Shown piece after piece: positions 43,906-52,608 of a DNA stretch of 64,000 bases (its first letter is position 1; each line of letters begins with the position of its first letter). The DNA lies in assembly GCA_044221135.1 (NCBI GenBank), contig JBGAPT010000007.1, forward strand, positions 8,115 to 72,114, in the 5' to 3' direction. The position numbers and the translations under genes were made by a program. The notes beneath the pieces are model-generated. The model had not been told where the DNA came from, searched no databases, and worked only from the letters and a program-made list of their open reading frames with translations. The stretch is from UBA4722 sp044221135. Lineage in GTDB: Bacteria > Pseudomonadota > Gammaproteobacteria > DSM-16500.

Positions 43906-45369
43906 TTAGCTAGATAAATTTACTGTAGAATTATCCAAGCCGGACGCAGCCTCCAGAGGTAAATGCCATGCGCGGGAAAGCGAGAACTTCGCGCGGTACA
44001 GGTAAAACAATACAACAGGTGAAACCATTATCACTAAAGCACTCGTAAACACTGCTTCATAATGCATGATCCCACCCACATCAATCCCTGCAGGCGGAAT
44101 AAATCCCACAAAAAGCGTAATACCACATCCAATAAGACCCAGCAGACAGGCAACCCACGTTCCAGCCTTTCCGCCAAAGATAATAAATGCCTGGGATTCC
44201 TTGGCAAATTTATATTTTATGCAGATAGCTGCCAAAAACATCAAGACATACATCAACACATAAAGCTGTGTACTGAGAGCCGTTAACAGCCAATACGAGC
44301 CATTGACGCTAGGCATGAATAAAAAAGCCAAACAAACAAAACTAACCAGAATCGCCTGCGCGATGAGTATGCGCGATGCGACTCCTCGCTCATTTTCTTT
44401 GGTAAAAAAGCGCGGCAAATAGCCTAGCTGCGCTGCATGAAATAATCCTTTAGCCGGTGAAATCACCCAGCTTACCGTACTGCCCACCGTTCCCAAGAGC
44501 AGCATGACCGTGATAACCGGCACTAACCACCCCAGATGGTATACCGCAAAAAAATGCGTAAATGCCTGCATCACGCCATTCACAAGGTTAATTTGATCTT
44601 TAGGCAATACCATTGCAATGGCTAATGAGCCCAAAATCATCGTTGCTAAGATGATTAATACTGAAAAAAATAATGCCTTGGGAAACGTTTTTTGTGGATT
44701 AGCCACACCTTTAATATGCACTGTGGCAAGCTCCATCCCCAAAAATGCCGTCATGATAGCCGTCAGCGAAACCCAGTTTTCAACGTGTTTAAACGATGGC
44801 AGCATTTCCAAAGCAGTAAAATGAATCTGTAATGGCTTGGCTAGAATGAGCCAGATCACAGCCAGGACCACAATCAGCATCATCGGAATAATCATCCCAA
44901 AAACAGCACAAAAACTGGAAAATTTTGCTGAAAAATGCAATCCCTTTAAATTAAGCCAGGTCAACAGCCAGAAGGTAGTCAGAATAATGCTGACCAAATA
45001 CAGTTTATTTTGCACCAGGGCTGGATTGATAAAATAAGTTGCCGTGCCGACCAGAAAAGAAAGGATAGTGGGAAACCAGACCATCGTATTGATCCATTGC
45101 AGCCAGATCGCAAGAAAAGCCGTTTTTTCACCTATCCCTACATGGATCCAATGGAAAATACCGCCTTTTTCAGTAAACTGAGAAGATAATTCTGCAGACA
45201 CCAGCGCCACCGGAATTAAAAAAACCAACGCTGAAAACAAGAAAAAGAAAATAAGTGAACTGCCAAAAAAAGCGGTAGCCGGCAAATTTCGAATACTATC
45301 AATCGCACCCGTGATTAACATCACCAGCGCGAAGGTGCTTAAACCTGCCAATTTTTTTTTATTGTTCAC
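43906..45369 (-). CDS. APC family amino acid/polyamine transporter
   Basis: Amino acid-polyamine-organocation permease of about 487 residues with roughly 12 membrane helices. The opening helix region ITGAIDSIRNLPATA and the amphipathic STVSWVISPAKGLFHAAQLG resemble the glutamate:GABA antiporter (GadC-like) group. It could move an amino acid or polyamine linked to the adjacent speA/speB genes; substrate cannot be told. Start at GTG 45369 is preferred for AGAG upstream and the cytoplasmic NNKKKLAGLS start; the frame extends to 45402. Confidence 0.88.
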   Translation of the reverse strand: MNNKKKLAGLSTFALVMLITGAIDSIRNLPATAFFGSSLIFFFLFSALVFLIPVALVSAELSSQFTEKGGIFHWIHVGIGEKTAFLAIWLQWINTMVWFPTILSFLVGTATYFINPALVQNKLYLVSIILTTFWLLTWLNLKGLHFSAKFSSFCAVFGMIIPMMLIVVLAVIWLILAKPLQIHFTALEMLPSFKHVENWVSLTAIMTAFLGMELATVHIKGVANPQKTFPKALFFSVLIILATMILGSLAIAMVLPKDQINLVNGVMQAFTHFFAVYHLGWLVPVITVMLLLGTVGSTVSWVISPAKGLFHAAQLGYLPRFFTKENERGVASRILIAQAILVSFVCLAFLFMPSVNGSYWLLTALSTQLYVLMYVLMFLAAICIKYKFAKESQAFIIFGGKAGTWVACLLGLIGCGITLFVGFIPPAGIDVGGIMHYEAVFTSALVIMVSPVVLFYLYRAKFSLSRAWHLPLEAASGLDNSTVNLSS

Positions 45370-45519
45370 GTCTATTTCTCTAAAAATGAAGTTACAGGGC
45401 AAGTTTAAAGCTTGCGAACAGGATAAGATTATATATTGATTTGCAGATAAATGGCACTAGTTGATTCAGGGGATTTTAAAATTGCGCTATAGTAGATGTT
45501 CTTGCTGTTAGCCCGGATG

Positions 45520-45603
45520 TTGTTGAAAAAATCGTAAATAGCGTACTCCACTGTCGTCATTAATGATGACGACGGATAGGCTATTTCCTGATTTTTTCAA
45601 CAA
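45520..45603. repeat. Inverted repeat that provides the 3' end of the 45581 gene
   Basis: Ends TTGTTGAAAAAATC (45520-45533) and complement (45590-45603), inner GTAAATAGC/GCTATTTCC arms and a central hairpin GTCGTCAT-TAATG-ATGACGAC. The last seven codons and the TAG stop of the overlapping gene lie within its right arm. Confidence 0.85.
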
Positions 45604-47530
45604 AGCCCCTAGCCCATGAAAGAATTGAGTTAGGCTCCTTAGGATTTTTATCCCTAATTGCTTTAATTTTACCGTCAATAGCACCTTCAGTCTCTGTATT
45701 AAAAAAGGAAGGGTAACCCATTTTTCTGTTTGTTGTAGCGACAGGAGATTGTTTATATCTCTTATAAGCAGCGATCTTTGTCTCGTCGTTCTCAGGAAGC
45801 AATGCAACATACTCATCTAATACCCCAAGAAAATGTTTTTTTTCTTCTTTTAACGCTTCTTTTTTCGCTTCATCGTAAGAATGGAAATAGAAAAGCAATT
45901 TATAAAATGCATTGACTCCGAACATCTCAGAAGTATAAGCATTGATGTCTGATGTCTCCAGGAATCGGTCTTCAAGCCTTTTTAACTCTACCTTCTTATC
46001 CTCTACAGCAGGATCGGTTTGAGGAACAGATCTCGATTTTCTTAGTCGAAAAGAGCGTTTCTTTGGTTGAGATTTTTTTTCTTGTGCATTTGCGACAATT
46101 TGATAGTACTGGCCAACAGCAATATAATCTGGCTGAATATCTTTTGGGAAAGTATTTGGCGCGCCCATATCACCCCATAGCATAAACCAACTAATTTCAT
46201 GTAAGTTTTGATCGTCGTGTATAAACTGCGGGATACGGCCATACTGCAACTGAAAAAAACACGTCATCTCTGTTTCCACAGTTTCTTTCGACAACGTATC
46301 ACCCGGAGGAGGGTATTGTTGCCATCGGCTGGATCGTTGCCTTGATTGTTTCGCAGGCTTATCAGATGCTGATTGTCGCCTGGTTTGTTCTAAGACAAGC
46401 TGGGTATATGCAACATCTGTAACAACACCATCTTGAAAACGCTCTCTAAATTTTGACGGGATGTTGTTAGTCCACACAACAACCCAACCCTGCTTCCCTT
46501 CTGCTGGTAGCACCTGTTTTATTCCAGTACCATACATTTCTTCTAACACATCCCTTAAATCACAAGAAGTTGTAAAAGGCAGGTTGTGAATAGCATCGAT
46601 ACCATTCGGCAAAGCATCACTATCAAATTTTTCTAAAGCATCTTGAATAGGATTAGCTGATAAACTGCTTAGCAGATCGTTTAAAGTAGACCTATCTGTT
46701 ACTTGTTGTATATCTAAATGGTTAAGCAATCTTGTATAACTTTCATCAACCAGGATGCAATGCTCTGTTATAAGTACTTGTTGATTCTTATCGTCTACTA
46801 CGCATGAAGTAAAATGTAGATCTTCTCCTGCATGTTTCTTAAATAGCTCTCTTAGTCCCGGCATTTCTCGTGGAGGACTAGCTTTGCCACCGTGTACCTT
46901 AACAGTAACTGTATCTGTTAAAATATCTTTGTCATGAAAAACCAGAATGCGACAGTCATTCTTATATACTGTGTCGTGTTTTTTTTTCTCTCGTTTGTCT
47001 TCCAGTCCCCTCAAACCGTCTCGTTCAATACCAAAGTGTGGCTTAACATGTATTGAATTTACATCTCTATCGCCAATAAGCCCTTCTGCTTCACTCAAAA
47101 ATAGCACCATGAATTCGTTTTGACTTTGGACTGATAAAAATTTAACAATTTTATAATTTACTTTAGTGCCACCTATTTGGTTAATAGACATTGTCACATC
47201 AATTACCGGCCTTCTCGCACCCAAACGAACGAAAGGCGGTGGCGAATCATATACGTTTACTATGGGAACAGCTGGATAGTATAAAAAAGTCCTCCCTTGT
47301 TTAGTCGTTTGACTATAATTTACAATTCCTTCTACATTGAATAGATAACAGTGCTCATTTATCCAATTTTCTACTTTAAGCCCTGTATGCAGTGGCTGCT
47401 CTCCTTCCTGATATTTGTATTCTCCTTGCTGTTGAAAATCTTCATCCTTCACTGTCATCGACGATGTATCATCCAGCGAATGATCTTGTTGCGGTGGATC
47501 TTCTTGCTGACTACGGCCATGACCTTGCAT
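45581..47530 (-). CDS. Large unknown protein, effector candidate, 3' end formed by a repeat
   Basis: A 649-residue soluble protein that I do not recognise. The N-terminus is Gln/Asp-rich and likely disordered (GRSQQEDPPQQDHS), a middle section contains LPFTTSCDLRDVLEEMYG, a basic Arg/Ser-rich stretch lies near 405-420 and another near 505-520 (KKRSFRLRKSRS), and the C-terminal part is helical and charged (KKEALKEEKKHFLG). No signal peptide. The stop codon lies within an inverted repeat, so the original C-terminus may have been longer. Adjacent to icmF-icmH; large, lineage-specific, soluble and charged proteins here fit Dot/Icm effectors, by inference. Confidence 0.75.
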   Translation of the reverse strand: MQGHGRSQQEDPPQQDHSLDDTSSMTVKDEDFQQQGEYKYQEGEQPLHTGLKVENWINEHCYLFNVEGIVNYSQTTKQGRTFLYYPAVPIVNVYDSPPPFVRLGARRPVIDVTMSINQIGGTKVNYKIVKFLSVQSQNEFMVLFLSEAEGLIGDRDVNSIHVKPHFGIERDGLRGLEDKREKKKHDTVYKNDCRILVFHDKDILTDTVTVKVHGGKASPPREMPGLRELFKKHAGEDLHFTSCVVDDKNQQVLITEHCILVDESYTRLLNHLDIQQVTDRSTLNDLLSSLSANPIQDALEKFDSDALPNGIDAIHNLPFTTSCDLRDVLEEMYGTGIKQVLPAEGKQGWVVVWTNNIPSKFRERFQDGVVTDVAYTQLVLEQTRRQSASDKPAKQSRQRSSRWQQYPPPGDTLSKETVETEMTCFFQLQYGRIPQFIHDDQNLHEISWFMLWGDMGAPNTFPKDIQPDYIAVGQYYQIVANAQEKKSQPKKRSFRLRKSRSVPQTDPAVEDKKVELKRLEDRFLETSDINAYTSEMFGVNAFYKLLFYFHSYDEAKKEALKEEKKHFLGVLDEYVALLPENDETKIAAYKRYKQSPVATTNRKMGYPSFFNTETEGAIDGKIKAIRDKNPKEPNSILSWARGFVEKIRK

Positions 47531-47596
47531 AAAAAACCTTCTTAAATCTTAGATAAGACATGCGTATATGCCTATTACTCCCTAAAGTGCAATTTA

Positions 47597-47659
47597 TCAT
47601 CCTGAACGCAGTGAAGGATCAGTTAAAATTCGAGTGATCCTTCACTTCGTTCAGGATGA
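47597..47659. repeat. TCATCCTGAACG inverted repeat
   Basis: Arms TCATCCTGAACGCAGTGAAG (47597 on) and complement ending 47659, separated by 13 bases. It sits between icmF and the 45581 gene on the minus strand and could also act as a terminator stem for icmF. A different family from the others in the window. Confidence 0.85.
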
Positions 47660-47693
47660 CACTTGCATTTCGAAGTCTGATGGATATATACCA

Positions 47694-49931
47694 TTAACTC
47701 GTCTCTTGCAGCATAAAATCCCAACTCTTAGTCGCAAGCGTATTAAGCCAAGTCTTCATCGGCTCCGGACTTTGTTCTGCAATCACATGAATATGAGTGA
47801 TAGGATCGTCATTTGGGCTCTTCACATGTTGCGCAACAGCTTGAGATATCAATATAGCCGTATCCGGTGTGTTCAGCATCGCTTGCAGATAAGAATGCAA
47901 TTCCTGCAAGCTGACGAAAATTCCATATAAAGCATTGGGCTTGGCATCATGAGCACTGGCCAGCAACAAACTCAAACTTTGTAATTTCGGGCTCGCTGCA
48001 GTAAGAGGTGCAAGTGCGGTATTTATTTTTATGGTATCCAGTAATTGCAGCAAAGGTGAATCATTGCCCGTCAATATGGCAATCATATTATCCAGTTGAG
48101 CCAAATTTTTAGGAACGTTCAATTGAATATTCGCCAACAAACTTTCCCAGATATCAACGTAATTAGCAATATATTGCGTGCGCAGTTGTGCCGCCAGCGC
48201 ATCCACCGCCATTTGATCCGTTACTACTATATTACTACCTAAAATCCAATTACCTTGCAACGCTTCCGTTGCAGCACTATTTATTTCATTCGAAAGAATG
48301 GAATCGAATTTTTTTGCCGTAAACATAGCAGGAATGACAGTCGCAACCGCTTTACTGACTAACACAGGTGGATTTCCAAGAACGGTACCTAAATCAATAG
48401 CATCATCAATATTATTGTTACCCATATTTTTTAAAATAACAAAACCTAGCGCAGGACTCGATAAACCTAATAATTGTTTACGGACCTTTGCAATCAGCTC
48501 ATTATTCTGACTGGCAGGCTCTGCCAATACAGCCGTTTGGATATGATCAGTCAACGCCATCACAGTTGCTTTATCGCCGACATCCGGCATTAATTGTTCT
48601 ACTATCTCTGCAATACTGCTTGCTTGAAAATGTGCAGCATCGCCCAGCATTAAATAAGCTTTTAATATCTTATACACTTGCTCTGGATTTTTATTATTAG
48701 CTGTCTGTAAATATTTTTCAAAATAGTTTGTTAATTTTGACAAAACAAGGGTTTGCAGTGCTCGATGATATGCACTGTTCGCTGTTTTTTTCGATTTATT
48801 CGCATACAATGATAACGTATCTGTGTTCGCATTCGCTGCTCGTTTCAAAGAATTTAATAATGGCAAGGCTTGGGCCAGATGCTCGCTTTGCTGCTTGGAT
48901 TGCCGGATATTTAATTGATATTGCGCCAGATCACTTTTCACAGAATAAGCTTGGTGTATGTTTTTTTGAAAATCACGCCCTAATAAAATAGAAGCCATTA
49001 TCACAGCACTCATTGCTGTACCATACGCTATACGTCGCTGCCATGCTGCACTGTATTTTATGACTGCATCGGGTTTTGCCGGCATCGCTAATAAATTATG
49101 TAAAATAAATTGACGTATAAAATAAGCGCGGGCAGGCATTTCAGGAAGAGACATAATACCTGCGGGTTGACTCGTAAAATAAGTTTCCGCAGAAGATAAA
49201 GCGGTTGTAGGTTCTTCTACATTGCTTTGTGTACTACTAGTAAGATAAACACTGAATAAAGGCAACTGAGGAATGCCTATTCCCTTCAATACTTGCACAA
49301 TAGATTCTTTTAACTGTTCAACTTGCAAAGGAAAATCTTTGATGTACGACCGCGCGTTTGCATTTCGTTCTTGGTGTAAATGCCAAATAAGTTGTTTATT
49401 TAAACGTTTAATGAGTGCATTAAACCGCTGTACGAAAATAGTGAGTAAATTCTCATTCTCTTGACGCGCAGGCAATGTAACACCCCACGCCTGAGCTGCT
49501 TCATCACTGCTGCTTTCACCAAAAAATTCTACAAACCCTGGCAGCAAATCACATTTAGTAATCACTAAGTGAATAGGCATAGACGCACCGAATGTATCGA
49601 ATACATCCGCCAGGCGTTTTTTTAAATCTAAAATAATTTCATCTTTTTTCTGACTATTCGTTTGTTGCATGAGTTCCGGCAAATGCAGCGTAACAATGAC
49701 GCCCTGCAATTTATTTTCATTGCGAATACGGCTCAGCAAGTTCAGTAAAAGTTGCCATAGAAAAGGAAAAGCTTCCAGTAACTGCGACATATTTTTTGTT
49801 TTAGAAAAAAGATAAGAACCAGGGACATCAACTAAAACCAAATCTCGCGTAACCCACCAGTTACATGCATCAGAAGGAGGAATTGCCTTGATGTTTTCTG
49901 CCTTAAATTGTTTAGCCAAAATGTATTTCAC
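47694..49931 (-). CDS. icmF: IcmF (TssM-like) main part, separated from its membrane anchor
   Basis: IcmF with IcmH stabilises the Dot/Icm complex at the inner membrane. The body is typical: a GTPase-like region (VLVDVPGSYLF, HLVITKCDLLPGFVEFF), a membrane segment near 300 and a long helical periplasmic part. The same frame stays open upstream to 50096 and there encodes RLPWYLVLGPAGSGKTT with the Walker A, but a TAA at 50099-50097 ends it, and no ATG, GTG or TTG lies between that stop and GTG 49931. The membrane anchor is on another frame at 50113-50340. So as read the gene is broken, or starts at 49931 without its Walker A. Confidence 0.85.
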   Translation of the reverse strand: MKYILAKQFKAENIKAIPPSDACNWWVTRDLVLVDVPGSYLFSKTKNMSQLLEAFPFLWQLLLNLLSRIRNENKLQGVIVTLHLPELMQQTNSQKKDEIILDLKKRLADVFDTFGASMPIHLVITKCDLLPGFVEFFGESSSDEAAQAWGVTLPARQENENLLTIFVQRFNALIKRLNKQLIWHLHQERNANARSYIKDFPLQVEQLKESIVQVLKGIGIPQLPLFSVYLTSSTQSNVEEPTTALSSAETYFTSQPAGIMSLPEMPARAYFIRQFILHNLLAMPAKPDAVIKYSAAWQRRIAYGTAMSAVIMASILLGRDFQKNIHQAYSVKSDLAQYQLNIRQSKQQSEHLAQALPLLNSLKRAANANTDTLSLYANKSKKTANSAYHRALQTLVLSKLTNYFEKYLQTANNKNPEQVYKILKAYLMLGDAAHFQASSIAEIVEQLMPDVGDKATVMALTDHIQTAVLAEPASQNNELIAKVRKQLLGLSSPALGFVILKNMGNNNIDDAIDLGTVLGNPPVLVSKAVATVIPAMFTAKKFDSILSNEINSAATEALQGNWILGSNIVVTDQMAVDALAAQLRTQYIANYVDIWESLLANIQLNVPKNLAQLDNMIAILTGNDSPLLQLLDTIKINTALAPLTAASPKLQSLSLLLASAHDAKPNALYGIFVSLQELHSYLQAMLNTPDTAILISQAVAQHVKSPNDDPITHIHVIAEQSPEPMKTWLNTLATKSWDFMLQETS

Positions 49932-50112
49932 ATCCGAGTTAGCCAGTAAAGTTGTCTTTCCGGAACCTGCAGGCCCAAGTACTAGATACCATGGTAAACG
50001 GACTAAATTAATGTTTTTCCCATTTTTTTGAATAAAAGTGGTTTTTAAAAATTTAATGGCTCCTTGAAAACGGCCCTTTAAATAATCTTTTTTAGCTTAT
50101 TTCCACACTAAC

Positions 50113-50340
50113 CTATTCATGCCTGGATTTTTTTTCAGAATGTGTATCAAAAAAAAGAATTTTTAATAACAGCCATAAAAAAAACAACCCAATGAGATCA
50201 ACTCGTTTTTCAACATCTCGCAAGGGTGAATAACCGCTAATATTAATCAATGGCCCATCAAACCAAATAAAAAGAGAAACAATAAAAAATAAACTAAAAG
50301 GTATCAGTTGCTTATGGATACTAAATTTTATTAGCTTCAT
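50113..50340 (-). pseudogene. icmF: IcmF N-terminal membrane anchor, cut off by a frameshift
   Basis: A 75-residue frame with two membrane helices (about 11-27 and 47-64) and the stretch IWFDGPLINISGYSPL, closely resembling the start of IcmF/TssM proteins (membrane helices before the GTPase domain). It begins three bases after the icmH stop, where icmF is expected. The frame ends at TAG just past an A8 tract (50132-50139 as T8); losing one A would join the next frame, which still meets TAA at 50099-50097 before the Walker A region. At least two lesions are therefore needed to explain the break. Confidence 0.75.
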
Positions 50341-50343
50341 AGA

Positions 50344-51192
50344 TTATCGATTTCCTAACGCTTGATAAACCTGACTTGAAATCGTATCCAACATAGAACC
50401 CAAGCCCATAAATAACAATAAAATGATCACGGTCGTGCCCAAAAATAATAACCCATAAAATGTTCTGTGTGACGTTTTTTTAACAGGCTGAGATGTTCTA
50501 ATGGGAAAGGGTGAAAGCGTTCTGGTAAAGTCGCCATGATATGCGCAAATCCGCTTATATAAGCTATGCGTAATTTTCTCTAACTGATTATCATCGCTCC
50601 CTGTAGTGCGATAATTCCCTTTATAGCCCAGACTTAAACAGATATACATAAACTCCATGACGTCAATATAAAGCGCGGGCTCCTTGATAATGCGCTCAAG
50701 AATAAGAAAAAATCGTTCTTGTTGCGCACCTTCCGAATTAAAAACCGACAGTAAACTATAGCCATCCCACTGCCCTTGACCACCCCAGGGTGTACTTGCA
50801 ATAACATCATCAAATGTCGCGCATAATGCATAACGACTGACTAAGGTATATTCAGAGCGATAACCTTTTGCTTCTGCTGTTTCTTGAAAACTATTAATTT
50901 CCGCCGTTAACTCTTTTTGTAATGTATTTAAATGAGGATACGATTTCAGGTGTTTTAATTTACCCAGCGTAGAGAATAAATAACCTGCCACATCCACTAA
51001 AGGATTCAAGCCTGCTTTTGAATGATGTGTAGTAAATTTGCCATGCAACAATAATTGATTATCAGCATAATCAGCGAGTTTATTCTTTACTGGAGTCAAG
51101 CAGAGTTCCTCTTCAACGAGGGACGACTCCTGACTTGCACCCGATAAAGGGATATCATCAATTGTTATACTGTCAATGTTCGTAGTGATCAT
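50344..51192 (-). CDS. icmH: Dot/Icm stabilising protein IcmH (DotU)
   Basis: DotU/TssL-like inner-membrane protein with a cytoplasmic domain and one C-terminal membrane helix. The 282 residues include NPLVDVAGYLFSTLGKL, YALCATFDDVIASTPWG and MEFMYICLSLGYKGNYR, all characteristic, and a final hydrophobic helix (about 245-270). It stabilises the apparatus together with IcmF, whose gene follows three bases after the stop. In Legionella icmH and icmF are at the end of region II, likewise away from dotA. Confidence 0.94.
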   Translation of the reverse strand: MITTNIDSITIDDIPLSGASQESSLVEEELCLTPVKNKLADYADNQLLLHGKFTTHHSKAGLNPLVDVAGYLFSTLGKLKHLKSYPHLNTLQKELTAEINSFQETAEAKGYRSEYTLVSRYALCATFDDVIASTPWGGQGQWDGYSLLSVFNSEGAQQERFFLILERIIKEPALYIDVMEFMYICLSLGYKGNYRTTGSDDNQLEKITHSLYKRICAYHGDFTRTLSPFPIRTSQPVKKTSHRTFYGLLFLGTTVIILLLFMGLGSMLDTISSQVYQALGNR

Positions 51193-51244
51193 ACTGAGTT
51201 CCCTATACCTTGGAAAGGATTATACATAAATGAACACATACAGA

Positions 51245-51293
51245 CAAAAAAAATCCCCTCTCCCGATGCCCTACAATGGCATTGAAGAGGGGA
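51245..51293 (-). terminator. Rho-independent terminator after fis
   Basis: Minus-strand stem CCCCTCT ... AGAGGGG with inner ATGCC/GGCAT pairing, followed by a run of eight T (51253-51246). It lies 21 bases past the fis stop. Confidence 0.9.
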
Positions 51294-51313
51294 GTTTGAT
51301 ACGAGAGGAATGC

Positions 51314-51619
51314 TTAATCTAACATTCCATAAATTTTTAACTTCTTACGTAATGTGCCACGGCTCAAGCCTAACAAAATGGCAGCACGGGATTGATTACC
51401 CTTCGTATACTCCATTACAGCTTCTAATAACGGAACTTCTACTTCAGCCAACACTAACTCATATAAATTGGTGGGTGGCTGACCTTTTAATTGCGTAAAA
51501 TAGCTTTCTAATGCTTGTCGAACGCTATCATGCAACGGTTGATTTTTATGTGCAACAATAAACGCGGATTGCGCTTTTTGTCCTGTTTCTGTTTCTGCAG
51601 TAGTTGTATTAGTAGTCAT
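51314..51619 (-). CDS. fis: DNA-binding protein Fis
   Basis: Nucleoid-associated protein that bends DNA and affects rRNA, virulence and recombination genes. The 101 residues carry the Fis C-terminal helix-turn-helix (NQSRAAILLGLSRGTLRKKL) and the preceding core LYELVLAEVEVPLLEAVM. The N-terminal arm is Thr-rich. Expected upstream partner dusB is absent; fis follows prmA by 107 bases. Confidence 0.95.
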   Translation of the reverse strand: MTTNTTTAETETGQKAQSAFIVAHKNQPLHDSVRQALESYFTQLKGQPPTNLYELVLAEVEVPLLEAVMEYTKGNQSRAAILLGLSRGTLRKKLKIYGMLD

Positions 51620-51726
51620 TGTATTCTCTCATTAAAAATGATCCAAAATAAGCAAAAAGCTCCCAAAACTTTCCAAGCAAATAATTATACACTACTGATC
51701 GTTGTCTGAGCAATATTGTTATTCAC

Positions 51727-52608
51727 TTATTTTTTCTTACCCTCTAATCTTGCCCATTCTCCTTTATAAACAGGTGGTTGCATAAAGAAAAAAGCTTGAT
51801 ATACTTCACTAACAGCAGTAATTTGTTCAACTAATATACCTGACAATATAATTTTACCTTGCGGCTTAACCAATTTTTCAAGACAAGAAACCATATCAAT
51901 AAGCGGGGCTGCAAGAATATTAGCAATCACTAAATCCGCTTTCTGATTTCCCACCGCATCCGGAAAAGCAACTTCAAGCTCAGGAAAATGAATTGCATTT
52001 TGCTCGGCATTACGTTGTGTCGCTTCAAGCGCTTGCGGATCATTATCCACAGCCAATACATGTTTTGCTCCTAATTTTAAAGCAGCCAATCCTAATATCC
52101 CTGAACCACAACCATAATCAATCACATCCTGCTCCGTTTGAAGATGCTCATCTAACCACTCAAGACAAAGTGCTGTAGTTGGATGCGTGCCCGTACCAAA
52201 AGCCAATCCCGGATCTAATATAATATTGATTGCTGCAGGATTAGGTGGTGTTAACCAGCTTGGACAAATCCATAAGCGCTTACCAAAACAGATGGGGTTA
52301 AAACTATCAAGAGAACGACGCACCCAATCTTCATCTGCTACTTCCTTTAACTCGAAATGTGTTAGCAAACCAGCAGTTTGTTGACTTTTCAAGTGAGCCA
52401 AGATCGGAGACATGACTTGTTGGTGATCGAACAAACCCACCAAGATTGTTTCTTGCCAAATGCGTGGATTTGTTTCAGAAGGTTCGTAAATAGGTTGATC
52501 GCCCGCATCTTTCAGAGTCACTGCTTGTGCACCAAGCAACATCAACTGATCGCTGAGAAAACTAACTTGATCAGAAAACGCGGTGATATCGAGCTCTAAC
52601 CAAGGCAT
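51727..52608 (-). CDS. prmA: Ribosomal protein L11 methyltransferase PrmA
   Basis: Trimethylates ribosomal protein L11. Motifs in 293 residues: DPGLAFGTGTHPTTALCLEW, VIDYGCGSGILGLAALKLGA (motif I), AVDNDPQA, and VIANILAAPLI. ATG 52608 is used because its MPWLEL start matches the E. coli protein (MPWIQ) and overlaps the accC stop as TAATG; an ATG at 52623 would overlap accC further. Coupled to accC. Confidence 0.95.
   Translation of the reverse strand: MPWLELDITAFSDQVSFLSDQLMLLGAQAVTLKDAGDQPIYEPSETNPRIWQETILVGLFDHQQVMSPILAHLKSQQTAGLLTHFELKEVADEDWVRRSLDSFNPICFGKRLWICPSWLTPPNPAAINIILDPGLAFGTGTHPTTALCLEWLDEHLQTEQDVIDYGCGSGILGLAALKLGAKHVLAVDNDPQALEATQRNAEQNAIHFPELEVAFPDAVGNQKADLVIANILAAPLIDMVSCLEKLVKPQGKIILSGILVEQITAVSEVYQAFFFMQPPVYKGEWARLEGKKK

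Noticed and set aside
50097..50140. Programmed frameshift at the A8 tract as sole explanation of split icmF
   Set aside because: The frame reached after the shift still meets TAA before the Walker A region, so slippage alone does not restore the protein.
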